From positions 248,001 to 312,000 of the forward strand of contig NZ_JAJCTH010000003.1 of assembly GCF_020594515.1 (NCBI RefSeq): a stretch of 64,000 nucleotides of DNA. The letters run 5' to 3'. Within the stretch, counting starts at the first letter, position 1, and the number at the start of each line of letters is the position of its first letter. This DNA is from Rhodoferax sp. U2-2l. GTDB taxonomy: Bacteria; Pseudomonadota; Gammaproteobacteria; Burkholderiales; Burkholderiaceae_C. The notes beneath the pieces are model-generated. The model made no database searches, had not been told where the DNA came from, and saw only the letters and a list, made by a program, of their open reading frames with translations. The position numbers were made by a program, and so were the translations under genes. Shown piece by piece: positions 29,622-39,127 of this stretch.

Positions 29622-30116
29622 TCAATTCCGAGGGTTTTGGGCCAGAAACCGGTCCAGCGCGGCGCGGGTTTGCACGCGCACCTGTTTGTTGAAAAACGGC
29701 GCCCAGCCCAGCACCCAGCCGCCCATGCCCAGCGCCTGGCGTGACCAGCGCCAGAAGTCGAACCGGTCGCGGTGGCTGGCAATCAGCCCCTCGGGGGTGA
29801 AGGTGAAGTCGGCCTCGACGATGTTGTGCACCGGCCGCTTGTTGGCGCTAAAAACGTAGTGCGCCTCCCAGTGGGCGTGCCCGGTGTGGTCGTCGGCGTG
29901 CAGGTTGCTGACATCCAGCCGCCAGTCCTGCTTGCCGTGGCCCCGGGCGGCGTTGCACAACATGTGCCACATGCCCGCGATCTCGTGCTGGGCTTTGAGC
30001 GAGAAGGCGGGGTCGTCAAAAGTGGCGTCCAAGCTGTAGCAACTGCCCATGGCATCGGCGTCCAGGGCGGCAAAGGCGGCGTAAAAGCGGGTCAGGGTCT
30101 GTAAATTGGGGTGCAT
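29622..30116 (-). CDS. SnoaL-like / NTF2-fold protein
   Basis: This 164-residue protein has the NTF2 cone-fold pattern: LQTLTRFYAAFAALDADAMGSCYSLDATFDDPAF at the start and FTPEGLIASHRDRFDFWRWSRQALG near the end. Members often act on small molecules or are scaffolds; no specific activity can be assigned. It lies 54 bp upstream of the SDR on the same strand and may be part of one transcript with it. Confidence 0.8.
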   Translation of the reverse strand: MHPNLQTLTRFYAAFAALDADAMGSCYSLDATFDDPAFSLKAQHEIAGMWHMLCNAARGHGKQDWRLDVSNLHADDHTGHAHWEAHYVFSANKRPVHNIVEADFTFTPEGLIASHRDRFDFWRWSRQALGMGGWVLGWAPFFNKQVRVQTRAALDRFLAQNPRN

Positions 30117-30199
30117 GGCGGTTCAGGTGGATGACAGGGCATTTTCAACGAATGTCGCAGGCCATCGCCAAGGCCCGGGTTTGGGGCGGAGGCTGTGCG

Positions 30200-31465
30200 T
30201 CACGCCAGCCACTGGATCAGCTGCCGCGTCACTTGCGGGCTGCTGAGCAGTTGCAGGTGGTAGGTGCGGTACAGGATCAGCTGGTGATCGGGGGCAAAGT
30301 GCAGGCAGCGCGTCGGGTCTTTGTGCTGCCCCAGCGCGCTGGGCAGGGGCACCAGGCCGTCGCCCAGCAGGCGGTCGGCCAGCGTGCCGCGTTGGGTGGC
30401 TGCGGTGGCGGCCACGGTGAAGCAGGCGATACCGTCAGGCAGGGGGACGGCTTGGCGGCTGTCGGGTTTTCGGTGAAACCGGTCGTGGCCGTGCCAGTCC
30501 ACGTCCAGCAGGTGACCGTAGCGCAGGTCGGTCACACCGGCGCTGCGCAATTGACCCAGTTTGGCAAACGGGCGGCTGTAGGGCGTGCTGCCCAGCATCA
30601 CATCCACCCAGTTGCCCGCGCGCTCCAGCGGTGCGCCGTGGTGCGGTGTGCCCAGAAAAACGAGGTGTTTGACCCGCTGCGGCCAGGTCAGCGCGTCCTG
30701 CTGCGCGTAATACAGCGCGCTGCGGATCAACAGCCCGCCCATGCTGTGCGCTAGCACGGTGATCTGCGCCAGCGCTGTCGGCCAGCGCTTCACCAGGTGT
30801 TCCAGTTGCCGGGCCAGTTCGCGGCCGTTTTGCGACACGTGCAGCCCGCTGTTGTAACGCAGGTAAACGGGGGTGCAGCCCAGCGCGCTGGCCAAAGCGT
30901 CGGCATGGTTGACCGGCTGACCCTGGTGCTCGGTGGTCCACTGCAGGTCGTTCATGCACAGGCCGTGGATGACCAGCAGCAGCTTGGGTGTGACGTGGGC
31001 GCTCGGGTTGTCTTGTGCCAGATAGGCGTCCAGCCTTTGGGGTGCCTTGGCGGCGGGCGCCTTGAACAGCGGGGTCATGGGCAGCGCCAGCGGGTTGTGG
31101 CTGGCGGCCAGCCGGTCGCCCATCACGCCGTTGAAGGCGGCCACCACCGCCAGCCGTTCGGGCGAGGCGTCACCTTGGTTTTCCAGCCGCTGCAGCAGGG
31201 GTTCCAGCCGGGTCAGGGCGCTGTCCACACCACGCCCGATCAGCGCGGTCACACCAGTGATGCTCTGGTAGACCAGCCCGGTCAGGCCGCGCGTGCGGGC
31301 GGCGGTGGCGCCGCTGGGGGCGCCGAGCGTGCGCCAAACCGACTGGTGCACACCCTCGCTGATGCGGGTGATGGCGTGGGTGGCCTGGGTGGCCAGTTGG
31401 GCGGCCGCCCGCAGGTCCGAGGCGCGCAGATGGTGGGCCGGGCGTTTGTGCAGAGGTTGAGTCAT
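30200..31465 (-). CDS. PGAP1-like alpha/beta hydrolase
   Basis: The 421-residue protein has a helical N-terminal part of about 130 residues, then an alpha/beta hydrolase core: LLVIHGLCMNDLQW (oxyanion region) and the nucleophile elbow TVLAHSMGGLLIRSALYYAQ, followed by HLVFLGTPHHGAPLERAGN. The arrangement matches PGAP1-like/GPI-inositol-deacylase-like lipases of bacteria. No signal peptide is seen. The substrate is unknown. Confidence 0.82.
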   Translation of the reverse strand: MTQPLHKRPAHHLRASDLRAAAQLATQATHAITRISEGVHQSVWRTLGAPSGATAARTRGLTGLVYQSITGVTALIGRGVDSALTRLEPLLQRLENQGDASPERLAVVAAFNGVMGDRLAASHNPLALPMTPLFKAPAAKAPQRLDAYLAQDNPSAHVTPKLLLVIHGLCMNDLQWTTEHQGQPVNHADALASALGCTPVYLRYNSGLHVSQNGRELARQLEHLVKRWPTALAQITVLAHSMGGLLIRSALYYAQQDALTWPQRVKHLVFLGTPHHGAPLERAGNWVDVMLGSTPYSRPFAKLGQLRSAGVTDLRYGHLLDVDWHGHDRFHRKPDSRQAVPLPDGIACFTVAATAATQRGTLADRLLGDGLVPLPSALGQHKDPTRCLHFAPDHQLILYRTYHLQLLSSPQVTRQLIQWLA

Positions 31466-31558
31466 GCGCCATTGTGCACAGGCGCACCGGGGAAGGCTAG
31501 GGAGCTTGCCCCATGCTTGGCCGCGGCTACATTAACGGCACCACCCTGAGAGTCCCCC

Positions 31559-32122
31559 TTGTTCTGGCCCATCTGTCGCCCTTTTAGCCCCTTGATCCTT
31601 GCCGCTGCGGCGTTGTTGTCCAGCGCGCCGGGCCACGCGCAGGGTTACGACATCCGGCCGTGGCCCCCCGGCAAATCCGCACGCGCGTGGGTGGGGACTG
31701 ACCTGCAGGGCCAGACCTGGCAACTGGCCGATTTGCGCGGCAAAGCGGTGTTGATCAATTTTTGGGCCAGTTGGTGTGCGCCCTGCCTGGCAGAAATGCC
31801 CTCGCTGCAGTCGCTGCCCAAGGCCTACGGGAGCGACAAGCTGGTGGTTTTGGCGGTGAACTTCAAGGAGTCCGGCACCGTGGTTCAGCGTTACGTCCAG
31901 CGCAACAGCCTGACCTTGCCCGTGTTGCTGGACCCGCTGGGCACGATGGCGCGGACGTGGGGGGTGAGCGTCTTCCCGACCACGGTGCTGGTGGCATCCG
32001 ATGGCCGTGTGGTGGGTGTGGTGCGGGGCGAGTTCGATTGGGCTGGCCCACAAGCGGCCAAGCTTTTGGCGCCCTTGATGCAGCCGCTGGACCCGGTCAG
32101 TCAACAGGGTGCGCGGCGATAA
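31559..32122 (+). CDS. TlpA-like thioredoxin-fold protein, exported
   Basis: This 187-residue protein has an N-terminal signal (ILAAAALLSSAPGHAQ) and a thioredoxin-like domain with the redox motif FWASWCAPCLAEMPSLQSLP near residues 73-92, followed by GVSVFPTTVLVASDG with the cis-proline. TlpA/ResA-type proteins are periplasmic thiol reductases. The start codon appears to be TTG at 31559; other starts would lose part of the signal. It is followed 73 bp later by the transglutaminase-like gene. Confidence 0.85.
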   Translation: MFWPICRPFSPLILAAAALLSSAPGHAQGYDIRPWPPGKSARAWVGTDLQGQTWQLADLRGKAVLINFWASWCAPCLAEMPSLQSLPKAYGSDKLVVLAVNFKESGTVVQRYVQRNSLTLPVLLDPLGTMARTWGVSVFPTTVLVASDGRVVGVVRGEFDWAGPQAAKLLAPLMQPLDPVSQQGARR

Positions 32123-32195
32123 TTGATGTTGGTCAACCTGGGTACCTTCACCTACCCCGACGACCTGGCCTCGCAACCTTTCCGGAGTTCTTTGG

Positions 32196-33326
32196 ATGAC
32201 CACCGTTCACGCCCACGCGCGCCGACTTTTTTTGAAAAGTCTGGCTCTGACCACTGTCGCGGCACTGCCTGCCGCCTCTTTCGCCCAAGCGGCGTCACCT
32301 GCCGATCGCCTGTTTGCCCCCCAGCCGGGCTCATGGCGCACGTTTGAGGTCACCACCCGGGTTGACATCCTGGCGCCGCAGGGGGCGGCGCGGGTCTGGC
32401 TGCCTGTGGCCTCGGTTGACACCGACTGGCAAAAATCCATGGACCACACGTACACCAGCAACGGCCAGGCGACGTTGACCGCCGATGGGCAGTATGGCGC
32501 CCGTATGTTGTACGTGGAATTTGCGGAGAAGGAAGCCAAACCCTACGTGGAGCTGACCAGCCGCATCCAGACCCAGAATCGTGCGGTTGACTGGCAAGCC
32601 AAGCGCAGCCCGGCCGAAGACGCGGCCACGCTGGCCTACTGGCGCCAGCCGACCGACCTGCTGCCCACCGATGGCATCGTGCGTCAAACCGCGTTGGCAG
32701 CCACGCAGGGTGCCCGAACCGACGTGGACAGGGCGCAAAAGTTGTACGACTGGATCGTGGCCAACACGTTCCGTGAACCCAAGGTGAAAGGCTGTGGCGA
32801 GGGCGACATCAAGACCATGCTGGAAACTGGCAACCTGGGTGGCAAGTGTGCTGACCTCAACGCCCTGTTTGTGGGGATGTGCCGCGCCATCGGGCTGCCC
32901 GCGCGGGATGTTTATGGCCTGCGTCTGGTGCCCTCCGCTTTTGGCTACAAGGAACTGGGTGGCAACCCGGCCAGCCTGAAGGGTGCGCAGCACTGCCGGG
33001 CCGAGGTCTACCTTCAGGGCCACGGCTGGGTAGCCATGGACCCGGCCGACGTGACCAAGGTGATGCGCCAGGAAACCCCCGAGTGGATCAAGTCGCCGCA
33101 AAACCCCATCGTGAAGCCGGTGAACAGCGCGCTGTTTGGTGGCTGGGAAGGCAACTGGATGGCCTACAACATGGCGCATGATGTGAAGCTGCCCCATTCG
33201 AAAGGCGAAACGCTGGGCTTCTTCATGTACCCGGTGGGCGAAGACGCCTCAGGGCGCTTCAACTCATACGCGCCGGACGACTTCAAATACCAGATCAGCG
33301 CCCGGGAGATCGTGACCCCGTCTTGA
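32196..33326 (+). CDS. Exported transglutaminase-like cysteine protein
   Basis: This 376-residue protein has a twin-arginine-like export signal (HARRLFLKSLALTTVAALPAASFAQA). The core has the transglutaminase triad: Cys in GNLGGKCADLNALFVGMCRAIG, His in GAQHCRAEVYLQGHGWVAM, and Asp in the following DPADV. Bacterial members are usually proteases or peptidoglycan-related rather than crosslinkers. It follows the thioredoxin-fold gene, whose product could keep the active-site Cys reduced; this is an inference from proximity. Confidence 0.82.
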   Translation: MTTVHAHARRLFLKSLALTTVAALPAASFAQAASPADRLFAPQPGSWRTFEVTTRVDILAPQGAARVWLPVASVDTDWQKSMDHTYTSNGQATLTADGQYGARMLYVEFAEKEAKPYVELTSRIQTQNRAVDWQAKRSPAEDAATLAYWRQPTDLLPTDGIVRQTALAATQGARTDVDRAQKLYDWIVANTFREPKVKGCGEGDIKTMLETGNLGGKCADLNALFVGMCRAIGLPARDVYGLRLVPSAFGYKELGGNPASLKGAQHCRAEVYLQGHGWVAMDPADVTKVMRQETPEWIKSPQNPIVKPVNSALFGGWEGNWMAYNMAHDVKLPHSKGETLGFFMYPVGEDASGRFNSYAPDDFKYQISAREIVTPS

Positions 33327-33370
33327 CGCTGACCCGCCGAACGCCAGGGCGGGCTTGGCGCCTGCCCGTT

Positions 33371-34027
33371 TTAGCCCCCGCTGGCCGTCAGCACATGCCG
33401 CACCAGCAAAGCGGCCAGCACCCACATCGTTAGCCCGATCAGGCCGTCCAGCAGCTGCCAGGCCCGGGGCCGGGCAAACCAGGGCGCCAACCAACGGGCG
33501 CCAAACCCCAGCAAGCCGAACCAGGCCAGGCTGGCGACACAGGCGCCGGTCACAAACCACGGCCTTAACGCCGCAGGTTGTTGCGCCCCGATGCTGCCAA
33601 CCAGCAGAACCGTGTCCAGATACACGTGCGGATTGAGCAGCGTGAAGGCCGCAGCCTGGCTGAAGGCGCCCGCCAAGCTCAGGCCTGCGCCCCCGTTTGC
33701 CGCCCGCAGCTGGTGGGGCTGCCGCGCCCGGCGTAACGCCTGCCAACCGTAAACCGCCAAAAAAGCAGCGCCCGCCAGCGCCAGAGAGCGGGCCACGCCC
33801 GGGCGCTCCCCCAGGGCCTGGGCCATGCCCATCACGCCGGCGCTGATCAGCACCGCGTCGGCCAAGGCACAAAACGCCACCACGCTGCCCACGTGTTCGC
33901 GGCGCAAGCCTTGGCGCAGCACAAACGCGTTTTGGGCGCCAATGGCCACGATCAGCCCCAGGCTCAAGGACAGACCCTGCACAAAAGCAGGTGCGACAGC
34001 AGAAAGGAGGGCGGCTTGGTTGGGCAT
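33371..34027 (-). CDS. argO: LysE/ArgO family amino-acid exporter
   Basis: This 218-residue protein has about six membrane spans and the family start GLSLSLGLIVAIGAQNAFVLRQGLRREHV, followed by LLNPHVYLDTVLLVGS. LysE/ArgO proteins export lysine and arginine. The gene is divergent from an ArgP/LysG-type regulator with 75 bp between, the classic arrangement for argO/lysE with its regulator. This makes basic-amino-acid export the likely function. Confidence 0.88.
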   Translation of the reverse strand: MPNQAALLSAVAPAFVQGLSLSLGLIVAIGAQNAFVLRQGLRREHVGSVVAFCALADAVLISAGVMGMAQALGERPGVARSLALAGAAFLAVYGWQALRRARQPHQLRAANGGAGLSLAGAFSQAAAFTLLNPHVYLDTVLLVGSIGAQQPAALRPWFVTGACVASLAWFGLLGFGARWLAPWFARPRAWQLLDGLIGLTMWVLAALLVRHVLTASGG

Positions 34028-34102
34028 GGGGGCCGAGCTTGCCTGCTTTCTAGAATCAAGACAAACTATCTTTCCTGCACCTCGTTAAGAAAAACTAACG
34101 TC

Positions 34103-34999
34103 ATGATGGACTACGCCTCTTTGTCTGCGCTGGCTGCCGTGGTGCGCGAAGGCAGTTTTGAGCGCGCCGCCCGCGCGCTGCATGTGACACCGTCAGCCGT
34201 GTCGCAGCGCATCCGGTTGCTGGAGGAGCAGGTCGGTTGTGCCCTGGTGGTGCGTGGCGCGCCGTGTGGTGCCACCGAGACCGGGCGCCGCCTGTGCCAG
34301 CATGTGGACCGGGTGCGGCTGCTGGAGCACGAATTGCACGGTGAATTGCCCACGCTGACGCACGACGGCGCGGTACGGGTGCCGCTGCCGGTGGCGGTCA
34401 ACGCCGACAGCCTGGCCACCTGGTTTGCCCCGGCCATGGCGCGTTTTGCGGCCGATGCGCCGGTGCTGATGGCCATTGCGGTGGATGACCAGGACCACAC
34501 GGCCGACTGGTTGCGCTCAGGCACCGTGCTGGCCGCCGTGACCGGCACGGCCCGCCAAGCAGCGGGTTGCAACAGCCGCCCGCTGGGCGCCATGCGCTAC
34601 CTGGCGGTGGCCAGCCCCGGCCTGGTGGCGCGTTATTTCGCCAAAGGGGTGGGGGTGGCCAGCCTGACCGACGCACCCAGCCTGGTGTTCAACACCAAGG
34701 ATGAGTTGCAGGCCCGCTGGGTGCAGCGCCTGTGCCATCGGCACGTCGAATTGCCCCGGCACACGCTGCCGTCGCCGCAGGCGTTTGTGACGGCAGCCGT
34801 CGCGGGGATGGGCTGGGGCCTGCATCCGCAGGAACTGGTGGCCGGACATCTGGCAGACGGATCGCTGGTGGAATTGGTGCCTGACACGCCCCTGGATGTG
34901 CCACTGTACTGGCAGCAGGCGCGCGCCACCTCGTCGTTGCTGGCGGGCTTGACCCGCGAGGTGCTGGCGGCGGCCAGTGCGGCGTTGGTCCAGCGGTAA
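34103..34999 (+). CDS. argP: ArgP/LysG-type LysR regulator
   Basis: This 298-residue LysR regulator begins MMDYASLSALAAVVREGSFERAARALHVTPSAVSQRIRLLEEQVG, which closely follows the ArgP/IciA N-terminus. A longer reading from 33893 enters the divergent exporter gene and is rejected. ArgP activates argO in response to arginine and is inhibited by lysine in E. coli. The 75-bp gap with argO contains an AT-rich stretch (AAACTATCTTTCC to AAGAAAAACTAACG) suited to the operator. Confidence 0.9.
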   Translation: MMDYASLSALAAVVREGSFERAARALHVTPSAVSQRIRLLEEQVGCALVVRGAPCGATETGRRLCQHVDRVRLLEHELHGELPTLTHDGAVRVPLPVAVNADSLATWFAPAMARFAADAPVLMAIAVDDQDHTADWLRSGTVLAAVTGTARQAAGCNSRPLGAMRYLAVASPGLVARYFAKGVGVASLTDAPSLVFNTKDELQARWVQRLCHRHVELPRHTLPSPQAFVTAAVAGMGWGLHPQELVAGHLADGSLVELVPDTPLDVPLYWQQARATSSLLAGLTREVLAAASAALVQR

Positions 35000-35265
35000 A
35001 AGCCTGTTCAACGGTGGCGGGTGGATGGGTGCTTTTTTTGGTGATAATTCGGTGGCTGTTCGAATTTGTTGGAATTTTGGCAACACGCACATTTCCAAAC
35101 GCACTGTCATGGCTGCCAAGCCAAAAGCGGCCAATGTGGCAGTCATGGCGAGCACCGATCCGCCATCCATGGCCTCGGGTTCATGGAAGGCGGGTCAGGT
35201 CCGGGATGACAGCCCCCAGTTTTTCACGTTAACAAAACCGCCACACAACGGCAGGAAGACACACC

Positions 35266-36048
35266 ATGGCTGAATACCTTGCCGACCATCGCCAGGAGCT
35301 GATCATGGCGGCCCTCTCCGCCCGGGGTGAATGCCGCACCAAACAGCTGTCTGAGCAGTTGCAGTCCTCCGAGATGACGCTGCGCCGGGATCTGGCCGAG
35401 CTGGAAAAGCGCGGCCTGTTGCGCCGGGTGCACGGGGGTGCCGTGCTGCTGAACCAAGAGGTGGGTTACGCCCAGCGCTTGGCGCAGGACCAGGCGCCAA
35501 AACAGTCGGTGGGCAGGGCTGCCACGCGCTTGCTCAAAAGCGGCCAGACGGTGTATCTGGACGCCGGCACCACCGCCTGCGAAATGGCCCGAGCCATTGC
35601 CCAGGGCCTGCCCCAGGTGAGCGACCTGACCATCGTCACCCACGGCATCGGCATCGCCAGTGAACTGGCGGGCCGCACCCCGTACCAGCTCCAGTTGATT
35701 GGCGGGGACATTTACCAGAACACCCTGAGCACGGTCGGGCCGGTGGCGCTGGCGCAGATTGCCAACCTCAACATCGACGTGTTCTTCCTGGCCCCGGGCG
35801 CGGTGGACAGCCACGCTGGCTGGACCAACTCCAGCATGGTCGAGGCCACCGTCAAGCGTGCCGTGGTGGCGCGCAGCAAGAGCGTGGTGTCGATCTGCGA
35901 CAGCGGCAAGTGGGGGCAGGAGTCCTTTGCCACCATCGTGCCGTTCAATGGTGTCAGCCGCTGGGTCGTTGACCGGGGCCTGTCGTCGCAAGGCATCGCG
36001 GCAGCCATGGCCGCCGGTATCACGCTGGTCTACGCCGACGGCATGTGA
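35266..36048 (+). CDS. DeoR family transcriptional regulator
   Basis: The 260-residue protein has a DeoR helix-turn-helix (RTKQLSEQLQSSEMTLRRDLAELEKRGLLRRVHGGAVL) and a sugar-phosphate-sensing DeoRC domain (TVYLDAGTTACEMARAI, with the D-x-G-T-T motif, and ISICDSGKWG-like SICDSGKWGQESF). DeoR regulators usually repress sugar or nucleoside use genes. It is 385 bp upstream of adhE on the same strand; it may control adhE but no sugar operon is visible. The 266 bp before it hold no gene. Confidence 0.87.
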   Translation: MAEYLADHRQELIMAALSARGECRTKQLSEQLQSSEMTLRRDLAELEKRGLLRRVHGGAVLLNQEVGYAQRLAQDQAPKQSVGRAATRLLKSGQTVYLDAGTTACEMARAIAQGLPQVSDLTIVTHGIGIASELAGRTPYQLQLIGGDIYQNTLSTVGPVALAQIANLNIDVFFLAPGAVDSHAGWTNSSMVEATVKRAVVARSKSVVSICDSGKWGQESFATIVPFNGVSRWVVDRGLSSQGIAAAMAAGITLVYADGM

Positions 36049-36432
36049 TTCGCGGCGGTGAGGCCGCAGCGTCTCGGCTTGCCTGACGCCACCCGGACGA
36101 GCCGACGTCTTGGCGGCCCGTTGCGCTTGCCCGCGGGCGCCTTGCCGCCAGCTTCCCTCGTCGTCCTGATCACCCAATTCCAAATTCCAAGCTCAAAGGA
36201 AAACAAGGTCAATCATGTTCGACTTTGATTGATATTGTGTGTAAAATGACAATACTCAAACTAATAACACAGACCAAACGAACAGAGTGAGAGGTGTGTT
36301 GTTGGCTCATGCAAGGAACTTTTCATCCATCGGCATGTCAAGATGTCTTGCGCGTTTTTGAGAAAACCCTCGCGCTGCCCGACGGGTTGTGGGGTGGCAG
36401 CGAGTGTCTAACTTCAGTTTTGGAGAATCAAG
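36049..36432 (+). promoter_or_regulatory. 384-bp control region upstream of adhE
   Basis: No gene was found. The part near 36200-36290 is AT-rich, unlike the surroundings, and holds an inverted repeat ATTGTGTGTAAAATGACAAT (36234-36253; arms ATTGT/ACAAT). Just before it is TTGATTGATATT (36226-36237), a possible weak FNR-like half-site. A purine-rich GGAGAATCAAG stretch just before 36433 is the probable ribosome-binding site for adhE. Binding proteins are not known. Confidence 0.4.
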
Positions 36433-39051
36433 ATGGCTGTGACGAACAAGGAAGAACTCTACGCACTGGTGGCGCGGGTCAAGAAGGCGCAAGCACTGTT
36501 TGCGACTTTCACGCAGGAAAAAGTGGATGCCATTTTCCGCAACGCAGCGCTGGCTGCCACCGACGCGCGGATCCCGCTGGCCAAGCTCGCAGTGACCGAG
36601 ACCGGCATGGGTGTGCTGGAAGACAAGGTCATCAAAAACCACTTCTCGTCAGAGTACATCTACAACAAGTACAAGGACGAAAAGACCTGCGGCATCTTGT
36701 CTGAAGACGACAACTTCGGCACCATCACGATTGCTGAACCCATTGGCATCCTGTGCGGCATCGTCCCCACCACCAACCCCACCTCCACCGCCATCTTCAA
36801 GGCGCTGATCGCGCTCAAGACACGCAACGGCATCATCTTCTCGCCCCACCCACGTGCACGCAGGTCCACCTGTGAAGCCGCTCGTCTGGTGTTGGAGGCC
36901 GCTGTGGCAGCTGGTGCACCGGCCGACATCATTGGCTGGATCGACGAACCCACCGTGGACTTGTCCAACGAGCTGATGCGCCATCCAGACATCAACCTGA
37001 TCCTGGCCACCGGCGGCCCGGCCATGGTGCGTGCTGCTTATTCCTCCGGCAAACCCGCCATTGGTGTGGGTGCGGGCAACACCCCGGCCGTGATTGATGA
37101 GACCGCTGACATCAAACGTGCGGTGGCCTCCATCCTGATGTCCAAAACCTTTGACAACGGCGTGGTCTGTGCGTCCGAGCAGTCGGTCATCATTGTTGAA
37201 CAGGCCTACCAGGCGGTGCGTGAACGTTTTGCCAAACATGGCGGCTACATCCTGAACGCTGAAGAAGCCGAAGCTGTGCGCAAGGTCATCCTCAAAAATG
37301 GCTCACTCAACAGCGCGATCGTGGGCCAATCGGCCATCGTGATTGCAACCATGGCCGGGATTTCTGTGCCGGGTTTCACCAAGGTGTTGATCGGTGAAGT
37401 GACCGATGTGTCAACCAATGAAGCCTTTGCCCACGAAAAACTTTCACCCATGTTGGCCATGTACAAGGCCACAGATTTTGTTGATGCTTGCAGCAAAGCA
37501 GCGGCATTGGTGGCCATGGGTGGCATTGGCCACACCTCTTCGCTCTACACCGACCAGGATTTGCAGGGTGACCGCATCGCCTACTTTGGCGACAAGATGA
37601 AGACCGCCCGCATCCTCATCAACACACCGTCTTCACACGGTGGTATTGGTGACCTCTACAACTTCAACCTCGCGCCGTCCTTGACCCTGGGCTGCGGCTC
37701 TTGGGGTGGCAACTCGATTTCCGAAAACGTCGGACCCAAGCACCTGATCAACAAGAAAACCGTCGCCAAGAGGGCCGAGAACATGTTGTGGCACAAACTC
37801 CCCAAATCCATCTACTTCCGTCGCGGCTGCCTGCCGATTGCCCTGGAAGACCTGGCAGACCGCAAGCGCTGCCTGATCGTGACGGACCGGTACCTGTTCG
37901 AAAACGGCTACGTGGACGACACCACGCGCATTCTCAAGAAGCAAGGCCTGGAAGTGGAATGTTTCCACGAAGTGGCCGCTGACCCGACCCTGGCGGTGGT
38001 GCGCAAAGGTCTGTCGATGGCGAACGCCTTCCAGCCCGACGTGATTCTGGCGCTGGGTGGTGGCTCACCGATGGATGCGGCCAAGATCATGTGGGTGATG
38101 TACGAACATCCGGAAGTCCAGTTTGAAGACTTGGCGCTGCGTTTCATGGACATCCGCAAACGCATCTACAAGTTCCCCAAGATGGGCCTCAAGGCCATGA
38201 TGGTCGCGGTGCCAACCACCTCCGGCACCGGCTCCGAAGTGACCCCGTTTGCCGTGGTGACCGACGAAGTGACCGGTGTGAAGTACCCGATTGCCGACTA
38301 CGAACTCACACCCAACATCGCCATCGTGGATGCCAACCTGGTCATGAACATGCCCAAGTCACTCACCGCTGTGGGTGGTATCGACGCGGTGACCCATGCG
38401 CTGGAAGCTTATGTGTCGGTGATGGCCAACGAGTACTCTGATGCACAAGCCTTGCAGGCCCTCAAGCTGCTCAAGGACTACCTGCCAGCCTCGTTCATCA
38501 ACGGTGCCAACGATCCGAAAGCACGTGAACAAGTCCACAACGCGTCGTGTATCGCCGGTATTGCGTTTGCCAACGCCTTCCTGGGTGTGTGCCACTCGAT
38601 GGCGCACAAGCTGGGTGCCGAGTTCCATCTCGCCCACGGCCTGGCCAACGCGCTGTTGATCTCGAACGTCATCCGTTACAACGCCGCTGACATCCCGACC
38701 AAACAAACCGCCTTCAGCCAGTACGACCGGCCCAAGGGTGTGGAGCGTTATGCCCAGATCGCCAAACACCTTGGCCTGGAAGCCACCAGCGACCATGACC
38801 ACGTTGAGAAACTGGTGGAGTGGGTCGATGGCCTGAAGAAGGTGCTGGGCATTCCTGCCTCGATCCAGGCCGCCGGTGTCAACGAAGCCGAATTCCTGGC
38901 CAAGGTGGACAGCCTGGCAGAAGCCGCGTTTGACGACCAGTGCACCGGCGCCAACCCGCGCTTCCCGCTGATCAGCGAACTCAAGGAACTGCTGATCCAC
39001 AGCTACTATGGCAACGCCTATCACGAGGTATATGAGTCTGAGGCCCAATAA
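36433..39051 (+). CDS. adhE: Bifunctional acetaldehyde-CoA/alcohol dehydrogenase
   Basis: AdhE reduces acetyl-CoA to acetaldehyde and then to ethanol with two NADH. The 872-residue protein has an N-terminal CoA-acylating aldehyde dehydrogenase domain with catalytic Cys246 (DNGVVCASEQS), a linker, and a C-terminal iron-dependent alcohol dehydrogenase with the nucleotide loop ALGGGSPMDAAKIMW and iron-ligand His residues in FLGVCHSMAHKLGAEFHLAHGLANALL. Length fits E. coli AdhE (891). Its codon use has more AAC/GTG-type frequent codons than its neighbours, suggesting high expression. It matches a fermentative or low-oxygen lifestyle and could drain acetyl-CoA from the PFOR encoded 6 kb downstream. 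Confidence 0.96.
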   Translation: MAVTNKEELYALVARVKKAQALFATFTQEKVDAIFRNAALAATDARIPLAKLAVTETGMGVLEDKVIKNHFSSEYIYNKYKDEKTCGILSEDDNFGTITIAEPIGILCGIVPTTNPTSTAIFKALIALKTRNGIIFSPHPRARRSTCEAARLVLEAAVAAGAPADIIGWIDEPTVDLSNELMRHPDINLILATGGPAMVRAAYSSGKPAIGVGAGNTPAVIDETADIKRAVASILMSKTFDNGVVCASEQSVIIVEQAYQAVRERFAKHGGYILNAEEAEAVRKVILKNGSLNSAIVGQSAIVIATMAGISVPGFTKVLIGEVTDVSTNEAFAHEKLSPMLAMYKATDFVDACSKAAALVAMGGIGHTSSLYTDQDLQGDRIAYFGDKMKTARILINTPSSHGGIGDLYNFNLAPSLTLGCGSWGGNSISENVGPKHLINKKTVAKRAENMLWHKLPKSIYFRRGCLPIALEDLADRKRCLIVTDRYLFENGYVDDTTRILKKQGLEVECFHEVAADPTLAVVRKGLSMANAFQPDVILALGGGSPMDAAKIMWVMYEHPEVQFEDLALRFMDIRKRIYKFPKMGLKAMMVAVPTTSGTGSEVTPFAVVTDEVTGVKYPIADYELTPNIAIVDANLVMNMPKSLTAVGGIDAVTHALEAYVSVMANEYSDAQALQALKLLKDYLPASFINGANDPKAREQVHNASCIAGIAFANAFLGVCHSMAHKLGAEFHLAHGLANALLISNVIRYNAADIPTKQTAFSQYDRPKGVERYAQIAKHLGLEATSDHDHVEKLVEWVDGLKKVLGIPASIQAAGVNEAEFLAKVDSLAEAAFDDQCTGANPRFPLISELKELLIHSYYGNAYHEVYESEAQ

Positions 39052-39077
39052 GCAAGACGCAAGCGACGCGCCCTGAT

Positions 39078-39118
39078 GGCCCAAGCCTCGCCGGACACGG
39101 CGGGGTGGATGGGCCTTT
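39078..39118 (+). terminator. Possible terminator between adhE and the convergent cyclase gene
   Basis: An imperfect hairpin has GGCCCA (39078-39083) pairing with TGGGCC (39110-39115), with inner GCCTCGCC pairing with GGCGGGGT across a short loop. Only a short TTT follows, so it is a weak intrinsic terminator at best. Its position, 27 bp after the adhE stop and before the end of the oppositely oriented cyclase gene, fits the role. Confidence 0.45.
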
Positions 39119-39127
39119 GACGGGCGC

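Noticed and set aside
36234-36253. Rex-box or FNR-box call upstream of adhE
   Set aside because: Four or more mismatches to either consensus; kept only as an unassigned palindrome.
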